Below are positions 1 to 11,141 of a stretch of 64,000 nucleotides of DNA, in pieces (the stretch's first letter is position 1; each line of letters opens with the position of its first letter). The stretch is taken from positions 372,001 to 436,000 of the forward strand of contig JAGIAH010000001.1 of the NCBI GenBank assembly GCA_017744915.1, given 5' to 3'. The position numbers and the translations under genes were made by a program. The notes beneath the pieces are model-generated. The model did not search any database. It was not told the origin of the DNA and saw only the letters and a program-made list of their open reading frames with translations. Source of the DNA: Agrobacterium tumefaciens (GTDB lineage: Bacteria > Pseudomonadota > Alphaproteobacteria > Rhizobiales > Rhizobiaceae).

Positions 1-2
1 TC

Positions 3-593
3 GACAAGAAACGCGCAATTGCGCGCAAGGCGGTTGATCTCTGCAATGATGGTGACGCGATCATCCTGAATGGCGGCACGACGACATTTCAGATGGTGCA
101 TTACATGGCGGCGCGCCGCCTGCAGGTGATGACCAATTCCTTCGCCATTGCCGAGCATCTCGTCAAACATTCCAAATGCAACGTCAATGTGCCGGGCGGC
201 GCGATCTATCGCGATCAGAGCCTCATCCTCTCGCCCTTCGAGAACGACGCAATCCGCAATTTTTATGCGCGACGGATCTTTCTCGGCGCGCAGGGCGTGG
301 GCGCGCTCGGCATCATGGAATCCGACGCGCTGGTGATCCAGAGCGAGCAGAAGCTGATGCGGCAGGCCGAGGAGCTGATCGTCATGGTCGATTCCTCGAA
401 ATTCAGGAAACGATCCAGCCTCATTCTCTGCCCGCTCGAAAACGTCTCGACCATCATCACCGATGACGGGATTTCGGATGAGGCGGCGAAAATGGTCGAA
501 AATGCCGGTGTCGAATTGCTGATCGCCGGTGCGGTGGGGGATGGCAAGATCGCCGGTCCGCCGGATGAGGAGGATTCCTCTTCGGTTGCCTGA
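3..593 (+). CDS. rhaR: DeoR-family transcriptional regulator, C-terminal part (probably RhaR)
   Basis: The reading frame is open from the first bases of the window, so the N-terminal helix-turn-helix lies upstream and only about 196 residues of the sensor domain are visible. The segment with LNGGTTTFQM near residue 25 is the phosphosugar-binding loop typical of DeoR C-terminal domains, which fold like a sugar-phosphate isomerase. Further support is the stretch around VDSSKFRKRS, also conserved in this family. It ends 48 bp before a sugar-binding protein gene in the same direction. In rhizobia the DeoR regulator RhaR sits immediately before rhaS and represses the rhamnose operon, so that assignment follows from context. 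The family is certain; the RhaR identity is inferred. Confidence 0.8.
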   Translation, partial: DKKRAIARKAVDLCNDGDAIILNGGTTTFQMVHYMAARRLQVMTNSFAIAEHLVKHSKCNVNVPGGAIYRDQSLILSPFENDAIRNFYARRIFLGAQGVGALGIMESDALVIQSEQKLMRQAEELIVMVDSSKFRKRSSLILCPLENVSTIITDDGISDEAAKMVENAGVELLIAGAVGDGKIAGPPDEEDSSSVA

Positions 594-641
594 GGAGCGC
601 CGAAGGGAAGAACAGGTTTCAAAACGGGAGGAAAAAGGGTC

Positions 642-1652
642 ATGAAACTTACACGCAGAACATTGACGAGCGCTCTTGCGCTCAGCGCTGCTCTTTCTGT
701 CGCAGGACTTGGCAGCGTTGCCCAGGCCGCCGACGTCAAGATCGCACTGGTGGTCAAATCGCTCGGCAACGGCTTTTTCGAAGCCGCCAACAAGGGTGCC
801 GAAGAGGCCGCGAAGGACCTTGGCGGCGTGAAGATCATCTATACGGGTCCGACCAGCACCACGGCGGAAGGCCAGATCGAAGTCATCAATTCGCTGATCG
901 CACAGGGCGTCGATGCCATCGCCATTTCCGCCAACGACCCCGACGCGGTCGTTCCGGCGCTCAAGAAGGCCACCCAGCGCGGCATCAAAGTCATTTCCTG
1001 GGATTCCGGCGTGGCGCCTGAAGGCCGTATTCTCCAGCTCAATCCGTCCTCCAACGCGCTGATCGGCAAGATGTGCCTGCAGCTCGCCGCAGCCCATCTG
1101 GAAGGCGGCAAGGGCGACTTCGCCATCCTTTCCGCCACCACCACCTCCACGAACCAGAATGTCTGGATCGGCGAGATGAAGAAGCAGCTGAAGGATTTCC
1201 CCGGCCTCAACCTCGTGACCACCGTTTATGGTGACGACCTGGCCGACAAGAGCTACCGCGAAGCGCAGGGACTGCTCTCCTCTCAGCCGAACGTGAAGGT
1301 CATCGTCGCTCCGACGACGGTCGGCGTTCTCGCCGCTTCGCAGGCCGTGAAGGATGCGGGCAAGATCGGCCAGGTCTTCGTGACCGGCCTTGGCCTGCCG
1401 TCCGAAATGGCCGGCGCCATCAAGTCGGGCGCCACCAAGGAATTCGCCATCTGGAACCCGATCGACCTCGGTTATTCCGCCACCCAGATCGCCTATCGCC
1501 TCGTGAAGGGCGAAACCGATGGCAAGCCGGGCTCGGAAATCGAAGCCGGCCGCATGGGCAAGATCAAGGTTGGCGAAAACAGCGAAGCGGCCATGGCCGA
1601 TCCGTTCATCTACGACGCGAAGAATATCGATCAGTTCTCGAAGATTTTCTGA
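642..1652 (+). CDS. rhaS: Rhamnose ABC transporter periplasmic binding protein RhaS
   Basis: A 336-residue type I periplasmic sugar-binding protein. It has a clear Sec signal peptide (LTRRTLTSALALSAAL, cleavage around AQA-ADVK near residue 29-30), followed by the two-lobe fold; the segment GVDAIAISANDPDAVVPAL and the later STGTT-like loop are typical of the RbsB/RhaS family. A GGAGGAAAAAGG ribosome-binding region precedes the ATG. It would capture L-rhamnose in the periplasm and hand it to the RhaPQ permease. Role assignment rests on the following rhaT, rhaP, rhaQ, rhaU and rhaK genes; the mutarotase gene makes rhamnose the best substrate. A 210-bp gap with a large palindrome separates it from rhaT. 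Confidence 0.9.
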   Translation: MKLTRRTLTSALALSAALSVAGLGSVAQAADVKIALVVKSLGNGFFEAANKGAEEAAKDLGGVKIIYTGPTSTTAEGQIEVINSLIAQGVDAIAISANDPDAVVPALKKATQRGIKVISWDSGVAPEGRILQLNPSSNALIGKMCLQLAAAHLEGGKGDFAILSATTTSTNQNVWIGEMKKQLKDFPGLNLVTTVYGDDLADKSYREAQGLLSSQPNVKVIVAPTTVGVLAASQAVKDAGKIGQVFVTGLGLPSEMAGAIKSGATKEFAIWNPIDLGYSATQIAYRLVKGETDGKPGSEIEAGRMGKIKVGENSEAAMADPFIYDAKNIDQFSKIF

Positions 1653-1678
1653 TCTGAGAAGTGACGGCAGTGCGTGGA

Positions 1679-1827
1679 GGGCACCCCCCTCTGCCCTGCC
1701 GGACATCTCCCCCTCAAAGGGGGAGATCGATATGCGGCACTCGCTCGTTCCATAGGGCGAGGTGCTATCCGCTTGCCGATCTCCCCCCTTGAGGGGGAGA
1801 TGCCCGGCAGGACAGAGGGGGGTGCCC
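1679..1827. repeat. RIME-like palindromic intergenic element inside the rha operon
   Basis: Two arms of about 50 bases, near 1679-1731 and 1774-1827, are almost perfect inverted copies of each other. Each arm contains its own smaller hairpin (ATCTCCCCCTCAAAGGGGGA and its counterpart), so the RNA could fold as one long stem or as two separate hairpins. The composition and mosaic structure resemble the Rhizobium-specific intergenic mosaic elements (RIME) that are common in Rhizobiaceae. It lies between rhaS and rhaT, within what should be one transcript. Confidence 0.8.
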
Positions 1828-1862
1828 CTCGCCGTTTCAATCAAATAGACCGGTAAGACGGA

Positions 1863-3398
<1,536 letters not shown>

Positions 3399-3412
3399 GA
3401 GGGGCCACGAAC

Positions 3413-4414
3413 ATGCAACGTCTACTCAAAAATCGCGAATGGCTGCTGGCGGGCATCATCCTCATCATGATCGCCGGCTTTGCGCTGCGCGCGCCCGGCT
3501 TCGGCCGGCCCGGCAATCTCGTCAATATCTTCAATGACACGTCCATCCTCATCATTCTGGCGCTTGGCCAGATGGCGGTCATTCTCACCAAATCCATCGA
3601 CCTTTCAGTCGCCGCCAATCTCGCTTTTACCGGCATGGCGGTGGCGATGACCAATGCCGCCTTTCCGGGCGTGCCCCTGCCGCTGCTCATCGTCATGGCG
3701 GTCGGCATCGGTGCGTTTCTGGGTTCGCTCAACGGCGTGCTGGTCTGGTGGCTCGGCATTCCGCCCATTGTCGTGACGCTCGGCACGCTCACCATCTATC
3801 GCGGCATGGCTTTCGTGCTGTCGGGCGGCGGCTGGGTGAATGCACATCAGTTTTCGCCGACCTTCCTTAATGTGCCGCGCACGATGATCCTCGGCATGCC
3901 GGTTCTGTCCTGGGTCGCCATTCTCATCATCGCCGGGGCCTGGCTGGTGCTTACCCGCAGTTCCTTCGGCCGCTCCGCTTACGCTTCCGGCGGCAATCCC
4001 AGTGCTGCCGTCTATGCGGGCATCGATGTCGGCCGCACCCGCTTCTTCGCCTTCGTGCTGTCGGGCGCTTTGGCCGGTCTCGCCAGCTATCTCTGGGTGT
4101 CGCGTTACGCCGTCGCCTATGTGGATATCGCCGCCGGTTTCGAGCTGGACAGCGTCGCGGCCAATGTGATCGGCGGCATCTCGATTGCCGGCGGCATCGG
4201 CTCCGTGGCTGGTGCGGTACTCGGCGCGCTGTTCCTCGGCGTCATCAAGAACGCGCTGCCCGTCATCGGCATCTCGCCCTTCGCGCAGATGGCGATTTCC
4301 GGCGTGGTCATCGTGCTCGCCGTCGTCTTCAACGCCCGCGCCGAGGCCAGAAAAGGCCGCATCATCCTGCGTGACCGCGCCGCGGCAGATCATGGCAAGG
4401 AAGCATCTGCATGA
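3413..4414 (+). CDS. rhaP: Rhamnose ABC transporter permease RhaP
   Basis: A 333-residue inner-membrane permease of the RbsC/AraH family with about eight to ten hydrophobic segments and the conserved sugar-permease motif ALAGLASYLWVSRY around residue 220, followed by ELDSVAANVIGGISIAGG. The open frame runs further upstream inside rhaT, but the ATG at 3413, 14 bp after the rhaT stop and preceded by GAGAGGGG, gives the normal start and length. It forms a channel with RhaQ. Its stop overlaps the rhaQ start by 4 bp, so translation is probably coupled. Confidence 0.9.
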   Translation: MQRLLKNREWLLAGIILIMIAGFALRAPGFGRPGNLVNIFNDTSILIILALGQMAVILTKSIDLSVAANLAFTGMAVAMTNAAFPGVPLPLLIVMAVGIGAFLGSLNGVLVWWLGIPPIVVTLGTLTIYRGMAFVLSGGGWVNAHQFSPTFLNVPRTMILGMPVLSWVAILIIAGAWLVLTRSSFGRSAYASGGNPSAAVYAGIDVGRTRFFAFVLSGALAGLASYLWVSRYAVAYVDIAAGFELDSVAANVIGGISIAGGIGSVAGAVLGALFLGVIKNALPVIGISPFAQMAISGVVIVLAVVFNARAEARKGRIILRDRAAADHGKEASA

Positions 4415-5421
4415 GCACGAATTCCCAACCCTCACAGGCATCGCGCATCATTCCCGACAAACTCGGCACACCGCTCAGCCGTATCATGGCCAGCTGGGAA
4501 GTGTTGCTGCTTGGCGTCGCGATCCTCATCTTCATCGCCAATTCGCTCGCCTCGCCCTATTTCCTTAACGCCTGGAACCTCTCCGACGCGACCTTCAACT
4601 TCACCGAAAAGGCGATCATCGCCTTTGCCATGGCGCTGCTGATCATCGCCGGCGAAATCGACCTGTCGGTCGCCGCCATCATTGCACTGGCCTCCACCGC
4701 CATGGGTGCGGCGGCGCAGATGGGGATCGGCACGCCCGGCCTCGTCGCCATCGGCATCGGCACCGGGCTTTTCTGCGGCGCCTTCAACGGCTTTCTGGTC
4801 GCGGTGCTGAAACTGCCCTCCATCGTCGTCACCATCGGCACGATGAGCCTGTTTCGCGGTATTTCCTACATGGTGCTGGGGGATCAGGCCTATGGAAAAT
4901 ATCCGTCGGATTTCGCCTATTTCGGTCAAGGCTATGTGTTCTGGGTGATCTCCTTCGAATTCGTGCTGTTCATCGCCATGGCCGTCCTCTTCGCCATTCT
5001 GCTGCATGCCACCAATTTCGGCCGGCAGGTCTATGTCATCGGCACCAATCCCTTCGCCGCACGCTTTTCCGGCATTCCCGTCGAGCGCGTGAAGTTCATC
5101 CTCTTCCTGCTCACCGGCCTGATGAGCGGCATCGCCGCCGTCTGCCTCACCTCGCGGCTGGGCTCCACGCGCCCGTCAATCGCGCAAGGCTGGGAACTTG
5201 AGGTGGTGACCATGGTGGTGCTGGGTGGCGTCTCCATTCTCGGCGGCTCCGGCACCATCGCGGGCGTCGTCATCGCCGCCTTCGTCATGGGCCTCGTCAC
5301 TTTCGGGCTGGGGCTTCTGAACGTGCCCGGCATCGTCATGTCGATCTTCGTCGGCCTGCTGCTGATCATTACCATTGCCATCCCCATCGTCGTTCGTCGC
5401 CTTCGTGCCATGAGAGGCTGA
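4411..5421 (+). CDS. rhaQ: Rhamnose ABC transporter permease RhaQ
   Basis: A 336-residue second permease of the same branched family as RhaP. After a hydrophilic N-terminus there are multiple membrane segments, and the family motif appears as LMSGIAAVCLTSRL followed by WELEVVTMVVLGGVSILGG. It starts at an ATG overlapping the rhaP stop (ATGA). The presence of two different permeases with one double ATPase matches the rhizobial RhaSTPQ transporter. It is followed 3 bp later by rhaU. Confidence 0.9.
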   Translation: MSTNSQPSQASRIIPDKLGTPLSRIMASWEVLLLGVAILIFIANSLASPYFLNAWNLSDATFNFTEKAIIAFAMALLIIAGEIDLSVAAIIALASTAMGAAAQMGIGTPGLVAIGIGTGLFCGAFNGFLVAVLKLPSIVVTIGTMSLFRGISYMVLGDQAYGKYPSDFAYFGQGYVFWVISFEFVLFIAMAVLFAILLHATNFGRQVYVIGTNPFAARFSGIPVERVKFILFLLTGLMSGIAAVCLTSRLGSTRPSIAQGWELEVVTMVVLGGVSILGGSGTIAGVVIAAFVMGLVTFGLGLLNVPGIVMSIFVGLLLIITIAIPIVVRRLRAMRG

Positions 5422-5424
5422 GCC

Positions 5425-5748
5425 ATGCCGGAACTTGAAAAACACGCCTTCAAGATGAAGCTCTTCGCCGGCAAAGAGGCCGAATATAAAAAACGCCACG
5501 ACGAGATATGGCCGGAGCTGATAGCACTGCTGCACGAGGCGGGTGTGAGCGATTACTCCATCCATCTTGACCCGGAAACCAACATTCTTTTCGGCGTGCT
5601 GACCCGGCCAAAAGTCCACGGCATGGCGGCTTTACCCGAACATCCCGTGATGAAAAAATGGTGGGCGCATATGGCTGATATCATGGAGAGCAATCCCGAC
5701 AACTCGCCCGTCGCAAAAGACCTGGTGACGGTGTTCCATCTGCCATGA
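5425..5748 (+). CDS. rhaU: L-rhamnose mutarotase RhaU
   Basis: A 107-residue protein of normal length for the RhaM/RhaU family (dimeric alpha/beta ferredoxin-like fold). Characteristic segments are the N-terminal [20 protein letters not shown], the [20 protein letters not shown] stretch with the catalytic-type histidine, and [13 protein letters not shown] near residues 74-86. It interconverts alpha and beta anomers of L-rhamnose to feed the kinase. In R. leguminosarum rhaU is needed for growth on rhamnose. Its stop overlaps the rhaK start by 4 bp. This gene is the main reason for calling the whole operon rhamnose-specific. Confidence 0.93.
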   Translation: MPELEKHAFKMKLFAGKEAEYKKRHDEIWPELIALLHEAGVSDYSIHLDPETNILFGVLTRPKVHGMAALPEHPVMKKWWAHMADIMESNPDNSPVAKDLVTVFHLP

Positions 5749-7127
5749 GCGACAGCATCAAACCGGGCCGCGTCGCGGTCATCGATATCGGCAAGACCAA
5801 TGCCAAGGTGGTCGTCATCGATACTGGCAACGGCGAGGAAATCGCCGGCGAGAAGCGGACGAACCCCGTTCTTCGCGATGGCCCCTACCCGCATTACGAT
5901 GTGGAGATGCTCTGGAACTTCATTCTTGACGCACTTGCACGGTTTGGTCACGAGCCGGGTTTCGACGCGATTTCCATCACCACTCATGGCGCTTCAGCAG
6001 CACTTCTCGATGCAAACGGCGACCTCGCCATGCCGGTGCTCGATTACGAGCATATCTACCCCGAACCGGTTCAAGAGGCCTATCGCGGCCTCAGGCCCGA
6101 TTTCGCCGAAACAGGTTCACCGCAGCTCCCCGCGGGACTGAACCTCGGGGCGCAGATCCACTTTCAGAAAACCATGTTTCCAGACGATTTCGCCAGGGTG
6201 CGCAGCATCGTCACCTATCCGCAATATTGGGCGGGACGGCTGACCGGGGTGCAGGCAACCGAAACGACCTCGCTCGGGTGTCATACCGACCTGTGGAACC
6301 CGCGCCGGAAAAGCTTCTCTTCGCTGGTCGGGCGTCTCGGCATCGAGCGTCTGATGGCGCCGGTCCGTTCCGCTTTCGATGTGCTGGGAACGATCCGCCC
6401 ATCGCTGGCGCAGGAAACCGGGCTGTCACCGGATATGCCGGTCTATTGCGGCATCCATGATTCCAATGCGTCGCTCCTGCCGCACCTCCTTCGCCGCGAT
6501 GGAGATTTTTCCGTCGTCTCCACCGGCACCTGGGTGGTGAATTTCGCCATTGGCGGCAAGGCGGATGCGCTGGATCCCGCCCGCGATACGCTTTTGAATG
6601 TCGATGCGCTTGGACGACCCGTTCCCTCCTCCCGCTTCATGGGCGGCAGGGAATATGAGATGCTGGCGCAGCAATTCGGACCAGCAACAAGCGACGAAAT
6701 CGAAGTCGCGCTCGGCGGGGTTATCGAAAAAGGCATGATGCTACTGCCGAGCGTGGTCAGCGGCTCAGGCCCCTTTCCGGGAAACGAGGCGCGCTGGATC
6801 GCCGATAACGACGCAACAGGGGTGGAGCGACATGCGGCTGCCTCGCTTTATCTCGCCCTGATGACGGAATTCTGTCTTTCGCTCGTTGAGCGGAGAGGGC
6901 CGGTTGTCGTCGAGGGTCCCTTCGCTGGAAACACGCTGTATTTGAAGGCACTCGCCGCTTTCGCCGCAACCGACGTCATTGCCATGGAAGGTTCGACGGG
7001 AACCAGTGCGGGCGCGGCACTCCTCACCGGCATCAAGCCGGTTGCCGGTCGCGAGCGTCATTTCACGGCTGGGGATATGGCGGCGCTGACTTCCTATCGC
7101 ACCAACTGGCGGGGTCATCTGACCTGA
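5745..7127 (+). CDS. rhaK: Rhamnose kinase RhaK (FGGY family)
   Basis: A 460-residue carbohydrate kinase of the FGGY/hexokinase-actin fold. The N-terminal phosphate-binding motif is [15 protein letters not shown] (residues 11-25), a second substrate loop contains [15 protein letters not shown], and the third ATPase motif is [11 protein letters not shown] followed near the C-terminus by [12 protein letters not shown]. In rhizobia RhaK phosphorylates the sugar and, unusually, is also required for activity of the RhaSTPQ transporter (reported for R. leguminosarum). It is the last gene of the operon and is followed by a strong hairpin. The aldolase and isomerase genes (rhaD, rhaI) are not in the window and may lie upstream of rhaR. 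Confidence 0.9.
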   Translation: MSDSIKPGRVAVIDIGKTNAKVVVIDTGNGEEIAGEKRTNPVLRDGPYPHYDVEMLWNFILDALARFGHEPGFDAISITTHGASAALLDANGDLAMPVLDYEHIYPEPVQEAYRGLRPDFAETGSPQLPAGLNLGAQIHFQKTMFPDDFARVRSIVTYPQYWAGRLTGVQATETTSLGCHTDLWNPRRKSFSSLVGRLGIERLMAPVRSAFDVLGTIRPSLAQETGLSPDMPVYCGIHDSNASLLPHLLRRDGDFSVVSTGTWVVNFAIGGKADALDPARDTLLNVDALGRPVPSSRFMGGREYEMLAQQFGPATSDEIEVALGGVIEKGMMLLPSVVSGSGPFPGNEARWIADNDATGVERHAAASLYLALMTEFCLSLVERRGPVVVEGPFAGNTLYLKALAAFAATDVIAMEGSTGTSAGAALLTGIKPVAGRERHFTAGDMAALTSYRTNWRGHLT

Positions 7128-7136
7128 TCCGCATAA

Positions 7137-7164
7137 AAATGCGGCCGAACAATCGGCCGCATTT
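7137..7164. terminator. Bidirectional intrinsic terminator between rhaK and the hydrolase gene
   Basis: A perfect 11-bp stem (AAATGCGGCCG pairing with CGGCCGCATTT, loop AACAAT) lies between the convergent rhaK and hydrolase genes. The A/T ends of the stem supply short U-tracts in both directions. Confidence 0.8.
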
Positions 7165-7180
7165 CGGCTCTGCAGAAGGT

Positions 7181-8017
7181 TCAGCCCTTGATGAAGGCCA
7201 GCAGATCGGCGTTCAGCGCATCGGCATTGACGGTGAGCATGCCGTGCGAGAAGCCGGGATAGGTCTTCAGCGTGCCGTTTTTCAGCAGCTTGACCGACTT
7301 ATGAGCCGAGTCGGCGATTGGAACGATCTGGTCGTCTTCACCGTGCAGAACCAGCGTCGGAACGCTGATGGCCTTCAGGTCTTCGGTCTGGTCGGTTTCG
7401 GAGAAAGCCTTGATGCCATCGTAATGGGCCTTTGCGCCGCCCATCATGCCCTGCCGCCACCAGTTCTGGATAACGCCTTCATGCACGGTCGCACCATCGC
7501 GGTTGAAGCCATAGAACGGGCCGGCCGGCACATCGCGGAAGAACTGCGCGCGGTTTGCGGCGAGCGCTGAGCGGAAGCCGTCAAAAACCTCCATCGGCAG
7601 GCCTTCCGGATTGGCTTCGGTCTTGAGCATCAGCGGCGGCACGGCGGAAACGAGAACGGCCTTGGCAACGCGGCCAGCGGGTTCGCCATGCTTGGCGACG
7701 TAACGGGCGACTTCGCCACCGCCGGTGGAATGGCCGATATGGACTGCATTCTTCAGATCGAGCGCCTCGACAACGGCGAAGGCATCGGCGGCGTAGTGGT
7801 CCATATCGTGACCATCGGCAACCTGGGCGGAACGGCCGTGACCACGGCGGTCATGGGCGACAACGCGAAAACCCTTGGAAACGAAGAACAGCATCTGCGC
7901 ATCCCAGTCATCGGAGGAGAGCGGCCAGCCATGGTGGAACATGATCGGCTGGGCATCCTTCGGGCCCCAGTCCTTGTAGAAGATTTCGGTTCCGTCTGTC
8001 GTCTTAACAAAGCCCAT
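7181..8017 (-). CDS. Alpha/beta hydrolase, non-heme chloroperoxidase/arylesterase type
   Basis: A 278-residue alpha/beta hydrolase. The nucleophile elbow is GHSTGG with Ser in the middle, the oxyanion region is [11 protein letters not shown] near residue 28, the acid loop is [10 protein letters not shown] and the catalytic His lies in GFSHGM near the C-terminus. These match cofactor-free haloperoxidases and related arylesterases. The frame is open further upstream, but the ATG at 8017 is preceded by AAAGGAGAAACG, a strong ribosome-binding site. The physiological substrate cannot be read from the sequence; cofactor-free haloperoxidase activity is usually a side reaction of an esterase or perhydrolase. 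It is a single-gene unit ending at the shared terminator with rhaK. Confidence 0.85.
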   Translation of the reverse strand: MGFVKTTDGTEIFYKDWGPKDAQPIMFHHGWPLSSDDWDAQMLFFVSKGFRVVAHDRRGHGRSAQVADGHDMDHYAADAFAVVEALDLKNAVHIGHSTGGGEVARYVAKHGEPAGRVAKAVLVSAVPPLMLKTEANPEGLPMEVFDGFRSALAANRAQFFRDVPAGPFYGFNRDGATVHEGVIQNWWRQGMMGGAKAHYDGIKAFSETDQTEDLKAISVPTLVLHGEDDQIVPIADSAHKSVKLLKNGTLKTYPGFSHGMLTVNADALNADLLAFIKG

Positions 8018-8340
8018 GATCGTTTCTCCTTTGGTTGCGGTGGCATCTTCCAGCGCAGCCTCTGTTGTGCGCCGGTTTGATGGAGGGATAATGACGCAGC
8101 AAAACAGCCCCAACAATTACAATAATAATTCGGAATGAATTGCGTTTTTAGCAATAATGATGGAGCCGCCCGCTGCCTGCCGGATTCCGGTATCGGCGCT
8201 AAACGGCACCAAGCCGCAAAGGTTGCGACAGATGGCGCAAACGGGTCATAAAAAAATTGCAGGCAGAGCGCTCCGCGCCCTGCCCTCAGTTTAAAGCAAA
8301 CTCTCCAACACCGTCTCTCGGGGCGGCGTGGCCAGAGCTT
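8018..8340. other. Intergenic region: hydrolase promoter side and FkbM terminator
   Basis: This 323-base stretch contains the upstream region of the hydrolase gene (AT-rich around 8115-8160, a likely promoter zone) and the intrinsic terminator of the downstream FkbM gene. I see no additional gene. Confidence 0.6.
8250..8284 (-). terminator. Intrinsic terminator of the FkbM methyltransferase gene
   Basis: Read on the minus strand, a GC-rich stem (GGCAGGGCGC with GCGCTCTGCC, one mismatch) is followed by a run of seven T residues, about 55 bp after the methyltransferase stop codon. This is a textbook Rho-independent terminator. Confidence 0.8.
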
Positions 8341-9036
8341 TCAATCCACCTCGGGATCGTATTCCCTCGGGCTGTCATCCTTCGAGAACAGCACGCAAGG
8401 ACCGCGTGAACCGCGCGGATCATAAGCGTAGCCCTTGGCCGTCAGCGCCTGCATGATATCGCGAACGCCTGCAAGGCCATAAAGGTGATCGTGCAGCTCG
8501 ACGAATATACGTTCCACTCCGGAAAGATCGGCCCTGCCGAGCAGATCGCGCTCGGCGCCTTCAATATCCATCACGAGCGCCGTGATGCCCTTGCTGGCAA
8601 CGAATTCATCGATATTGGCGGAGGAGATTTCGATACGCTGCTCATAGGGGCCCTGATTTTCGTCCATGGACGACATCCAGAGATCCTTGCGGACGTAGAA
8701 AGGATAGGAACGCGGTTGGTCGGCGGTGAGAAGCCCCTGTGAAAACACGACATTGCCGCGGCAATTGGCCTTGATGACCCGCTCCGCCAGCGCCGCCGTC
8801 GCAGGGTTGGCCTCGAAAGCCCAGACGGAAACATCCTCTATGCCGGCGATGATGGAAGTGATGATGCCGATGCCGGAGCCCAGCTCCAGAACACGGTCAC
8901 CCGGCTTGATGGCTTTCAGGACGCTGCGGGCCTCTTTGGCCTCATAGCTGCCGTCGGTCAGCGCCTGCCAGATGACGGGCGATACCTCATCGGAAGAAAG
9001 AGGCAGGGCAACTCCATGCACGTCCAGTATTTCCAT
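8341..9036 (-). CDS. FkbM-family methyltransferase
   Basis: A 231-residue S-adenosylmethionine-dependent methyltransferase. The SAM-binding motif I is VLELGSGIGIITSIIAG (about residues 49-65), followed by the acidic residue of motif II in WAFEANPAT. The FkbM-type C-terminal half has ITALVMDIEGAERDLL, where the DIEGAE motif is diagnostic, then VERIFVELHDHLYGL. The family O- or N-methylates sugars and small molecules, often in polysaccharide or secondary-metabolite clusters. Here it stands alone, between an esterase and the dcpA gene, with its own terminator, so no substrate can be named. In A. tumefaciens C58 I recall a methyltransferase-like gene next to dcpA, consistent with this order. Confidence 0.8.
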   Translation of the reverse strand: MEILDVHGVALPLSSDEVSPVIWQALTDGSYEAKEARSVLKAIKPGDRVLELGSGIGIITSIIAGIEDVSVWAFEANPATAALAERVIKANCRGNVVFSQGLLTADQPRSYPFYVRKDLWMSSMDENQGPYEQRIEISSANIDEFVASKGITALVMDIEGAERDLLGRADLSGVERIFVELHDHLYGLAGVRDIMQALTAKGYAYDPRGSRGPCVLFSKDDSPREYDPEVD

Positions 9037-9197
9037 GTCTCAAGCCTTTTCGCAAAACCCGGTCGCTTCGTCCGAATGATCCATATCGACCGGGAATGCT
9101 CTACAACATCGGCGCCGTGACCGATATCGGTTTTAGCAGGCAATGATATATCGGTTAAGAATTCGCCACGCTCCCAATGCCGCAAAACGGGCCTGTT

Positions 9198-11132
9198 TCA
9201 GACGGAGCTCCAGGCCACCAGCTCCTTGGCCGGCAAAGGCCTGCTGATCAAATATCCCTGCACCTGATCGCATCCGAGACGCCGGACACATTCATATTGC
9301 TCTTCCGTCTCGATACCTTCCGCAATCGTCGTCATTCGCAGGCTGCGACCAACGCCGACGACGAATTCCACGATGGCCAACGCATCGCGGTCGCTGGTGA
9401 TATCGCGCAGGAAGGACCGGTCGATCTTGATCTTGTCGAAAGGCACGCCGCGCAGATTGGCAAGCGAGGAATAACCGGTGCCGAAATCATCCATGGCGAT
9501 CTGGATGCCGACGGCCTTCAGCCGGGACAGCGTGTTGATCGTCTGGTCGCTCTTGTTGAGCAGGATCGATTCAGTGATTTCAAGCTCGAGCCGGCTCGGC
9601 TCCAACCCGCTTTTCTCAAGCGCGCCCATCACGTTCTGGATGAGACTGGTGCTGTGGAACTGAACCGGCGAGAGATTGACCGCCACCTTCATGTCCTCGT
9701 CCCAGCCCATCGCCTCGCGGCAGGCCGTCTCCATCACCCATTTTCCGAGCGAATGGATGAGGCCCGTTCTTTCCGCCACGGGAATGAACACGCTGGGCGG
9801 CACATCGCCCCTGACCGGATGTTTCCAGCGCAGCAGCGCTTCGAAACCGCAGAGTTTGCGGGTCTGCGTCGCCACCTGCGGCTGGTAATAGACTTCCATC
9901 TCGTCATTCTGCAGTGCCGTCTGCAGATCGGCCTCGAAGGATTTCTTCTCGGTCAGCTGCTTCTGCATGCGGACCTTGAAGACGCTTGCCCGGCCCGGGC
10001 CAATGGCCTTCGCCTCGTAAAGAGCCAGATCCGCACGCTTGAACAATTCATCGGCATCGACGGCGCCATGCGAGATGGCGATGCCGATGCAGGTGCCGAT
10101 TTTGACCTCCTGCTCACCCAGCTGATAGGTGCGGCTGATCTGATCGATGAGCTTGGTGGAAAGGCGGCGGGCGGCATCCTCGTTCAGATCGTCGGAGACG
10201 ACGGCAAATTCGTCGCCGCCCAGACGGCAGACCATGTCATAATCGCCGCCGATGGCCGAAAGGCGCTGCGCCACGGCCTGAAGCAGCGCATCACCCGCAT
10301 CGTGGCCGAGCGTGTCGTTCACGTCCTTGAACCCGTCGAGATCAAGCAGGAGGATGGCCGTCGTTCCGGTGCCGCCGAAGGAGCGGCGCAACCTCTCGAT
10401 CAATTCCTGCCGGAACAGCGCACGGTTCGGCAGCCCCGTCAGCGCATCGTGATAGGCATCATGCTCAAGCCGGACGTTCTTCGCCTGCAATTCGAGCGTC
10501 GCGGCGCGCAGATCGTCCGTCAGGCCGCGCATGCTTTTCTGCGCCCGGTTCAGGAGATCGTTCTGGCGAAGCAGCAATATGACAAGGGCGATACCGCACA
10601 GGATCAGGCCGCCGGCCAGCGCGGTATAAACGATATGCAGCTTGCGCACATCCTCATGGGCCGTGTCGATCAGATTGACGTCATAAGCGACGGAGGAAGA
10701 GGCAAGCGTTGTCATCGGCGCATCGAGCGCGCTCATCGCCGAGAGCAGATCCGGAACTTCGGCGGGATCAAGGGTGTTCACCTCCTGCTCCAGCCGCTCC
10801 AGAATGGCATCGAGGCGGGTTACAAGATCCCGCCACTGCTGTTTCTCATTGATGAAGGCCCCGAGGTTGCCCTGCTTCAGAAGCTCAAGCCGGCTCAGCA
10901 TGATGTCCAGACGCAGCTGCAACTCGTCCCGGTCTATCTTGCCGGGATTGAGCGCGAAGACGGCCAGCTTGTTCTGCAGGCGCAGATATTCCGCCACCGT
11001 CTGGCTGACGGCCCAGGAATCATTGTAGCGGGCGAATTTCTGCAGAGCGGTCTGCCGCTCGGCAATCACGAAAGCGATATAGCCCGTTGCCAGGACGAAG
11101 CAACAGATGATCACCGCCACAAGTTTTCGCAA
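9198..11132 (-). CDS. dcpA: Dual-function diguanylate cyclase/phosphodiesterase DcpA (GGDEF-EAL)
   Basis: A 644-residue inner-membrane c-di-GMP enzyme. Layout: membrane segment (about 3-24), periplasmic sensor domain (about 25-167), second membrane segment (168-189), short linker coil, GGDEF domain with intact GGDEF at 305-309, and EAL domain with EALLRW at 431 and the loop-6 motif DDFGTGYSSL at 548. Both active sites look complete, so it could make and break c-di-GMP. It probably starts with TTG at 11132, with AAAGGTG six bases upstream overlapping the end of pruR; a GTG five codons in is the alternative. The gap to pruR is 9 bp, implying coupled expression. In A. tumefaciens DcpA is held in phosphodiesterase mode by pterin-loaded PruR, limiting unipolar polysaccharide and biofilm. 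I assign the name from architecture plus the pruR neighbour; a paralogue cannot be excluded. Confidence 0.82.
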   Translation of the reverse strand: MRKLVAVIICCFVLATGYIAFVIAERQTALQKFARYNDSWAVSQTVAEYLRLQNKLAVFALNPGKIDRDELQLRLDIMLSRLELLKQGNLGAFINEKQQWRDLVTRLDAILERLEQEVNTLDPAEVPDLLSAMSALDAPMTTLASSSVAYDVNLIDTAHEDVRKLHIVYTALAGGLILCGIALVILLLRQNDLLNRAQKSMRGLTDDLRAATLELQAKNVRLEHDAYHDALTGLPNRALFRQELIERLRRSFGGTGTTAILLLDLDGFKDVNDTLGHDAGDALLQAVAQRLSAIGGDYDMVCRLGGDEFAVVSDDLNEDAARRLSTKLIDQISRTYQLGEQEVKIGTCIGIAISHGAVDADELFKRADLALYEAKAIGPGRASVFKVRMQKQLTEKKSFEADLQTALQNDEMEVYYQPQVATQTRKLCGFEALLRWKHPVRGDVPPSVFIPVAERTGLIHSLGKWVMETACREAMGWDEDMKVAVNLSPVQFHSTSLIQNVMGALEKSGLEPSRLELEITESILLNKSDQTINTLSRLKAVGIQIAMDDFGTGYSSLANLRGVPFDKIKIDRSFLRDITSDRDALAIVEFVVGVGRSLRMTTIAEGIETEEQYECVRRLGCDQVQGYLISRPLPAKELVAWSSV

Positions 11133-11141
11133 ACGGCACCT

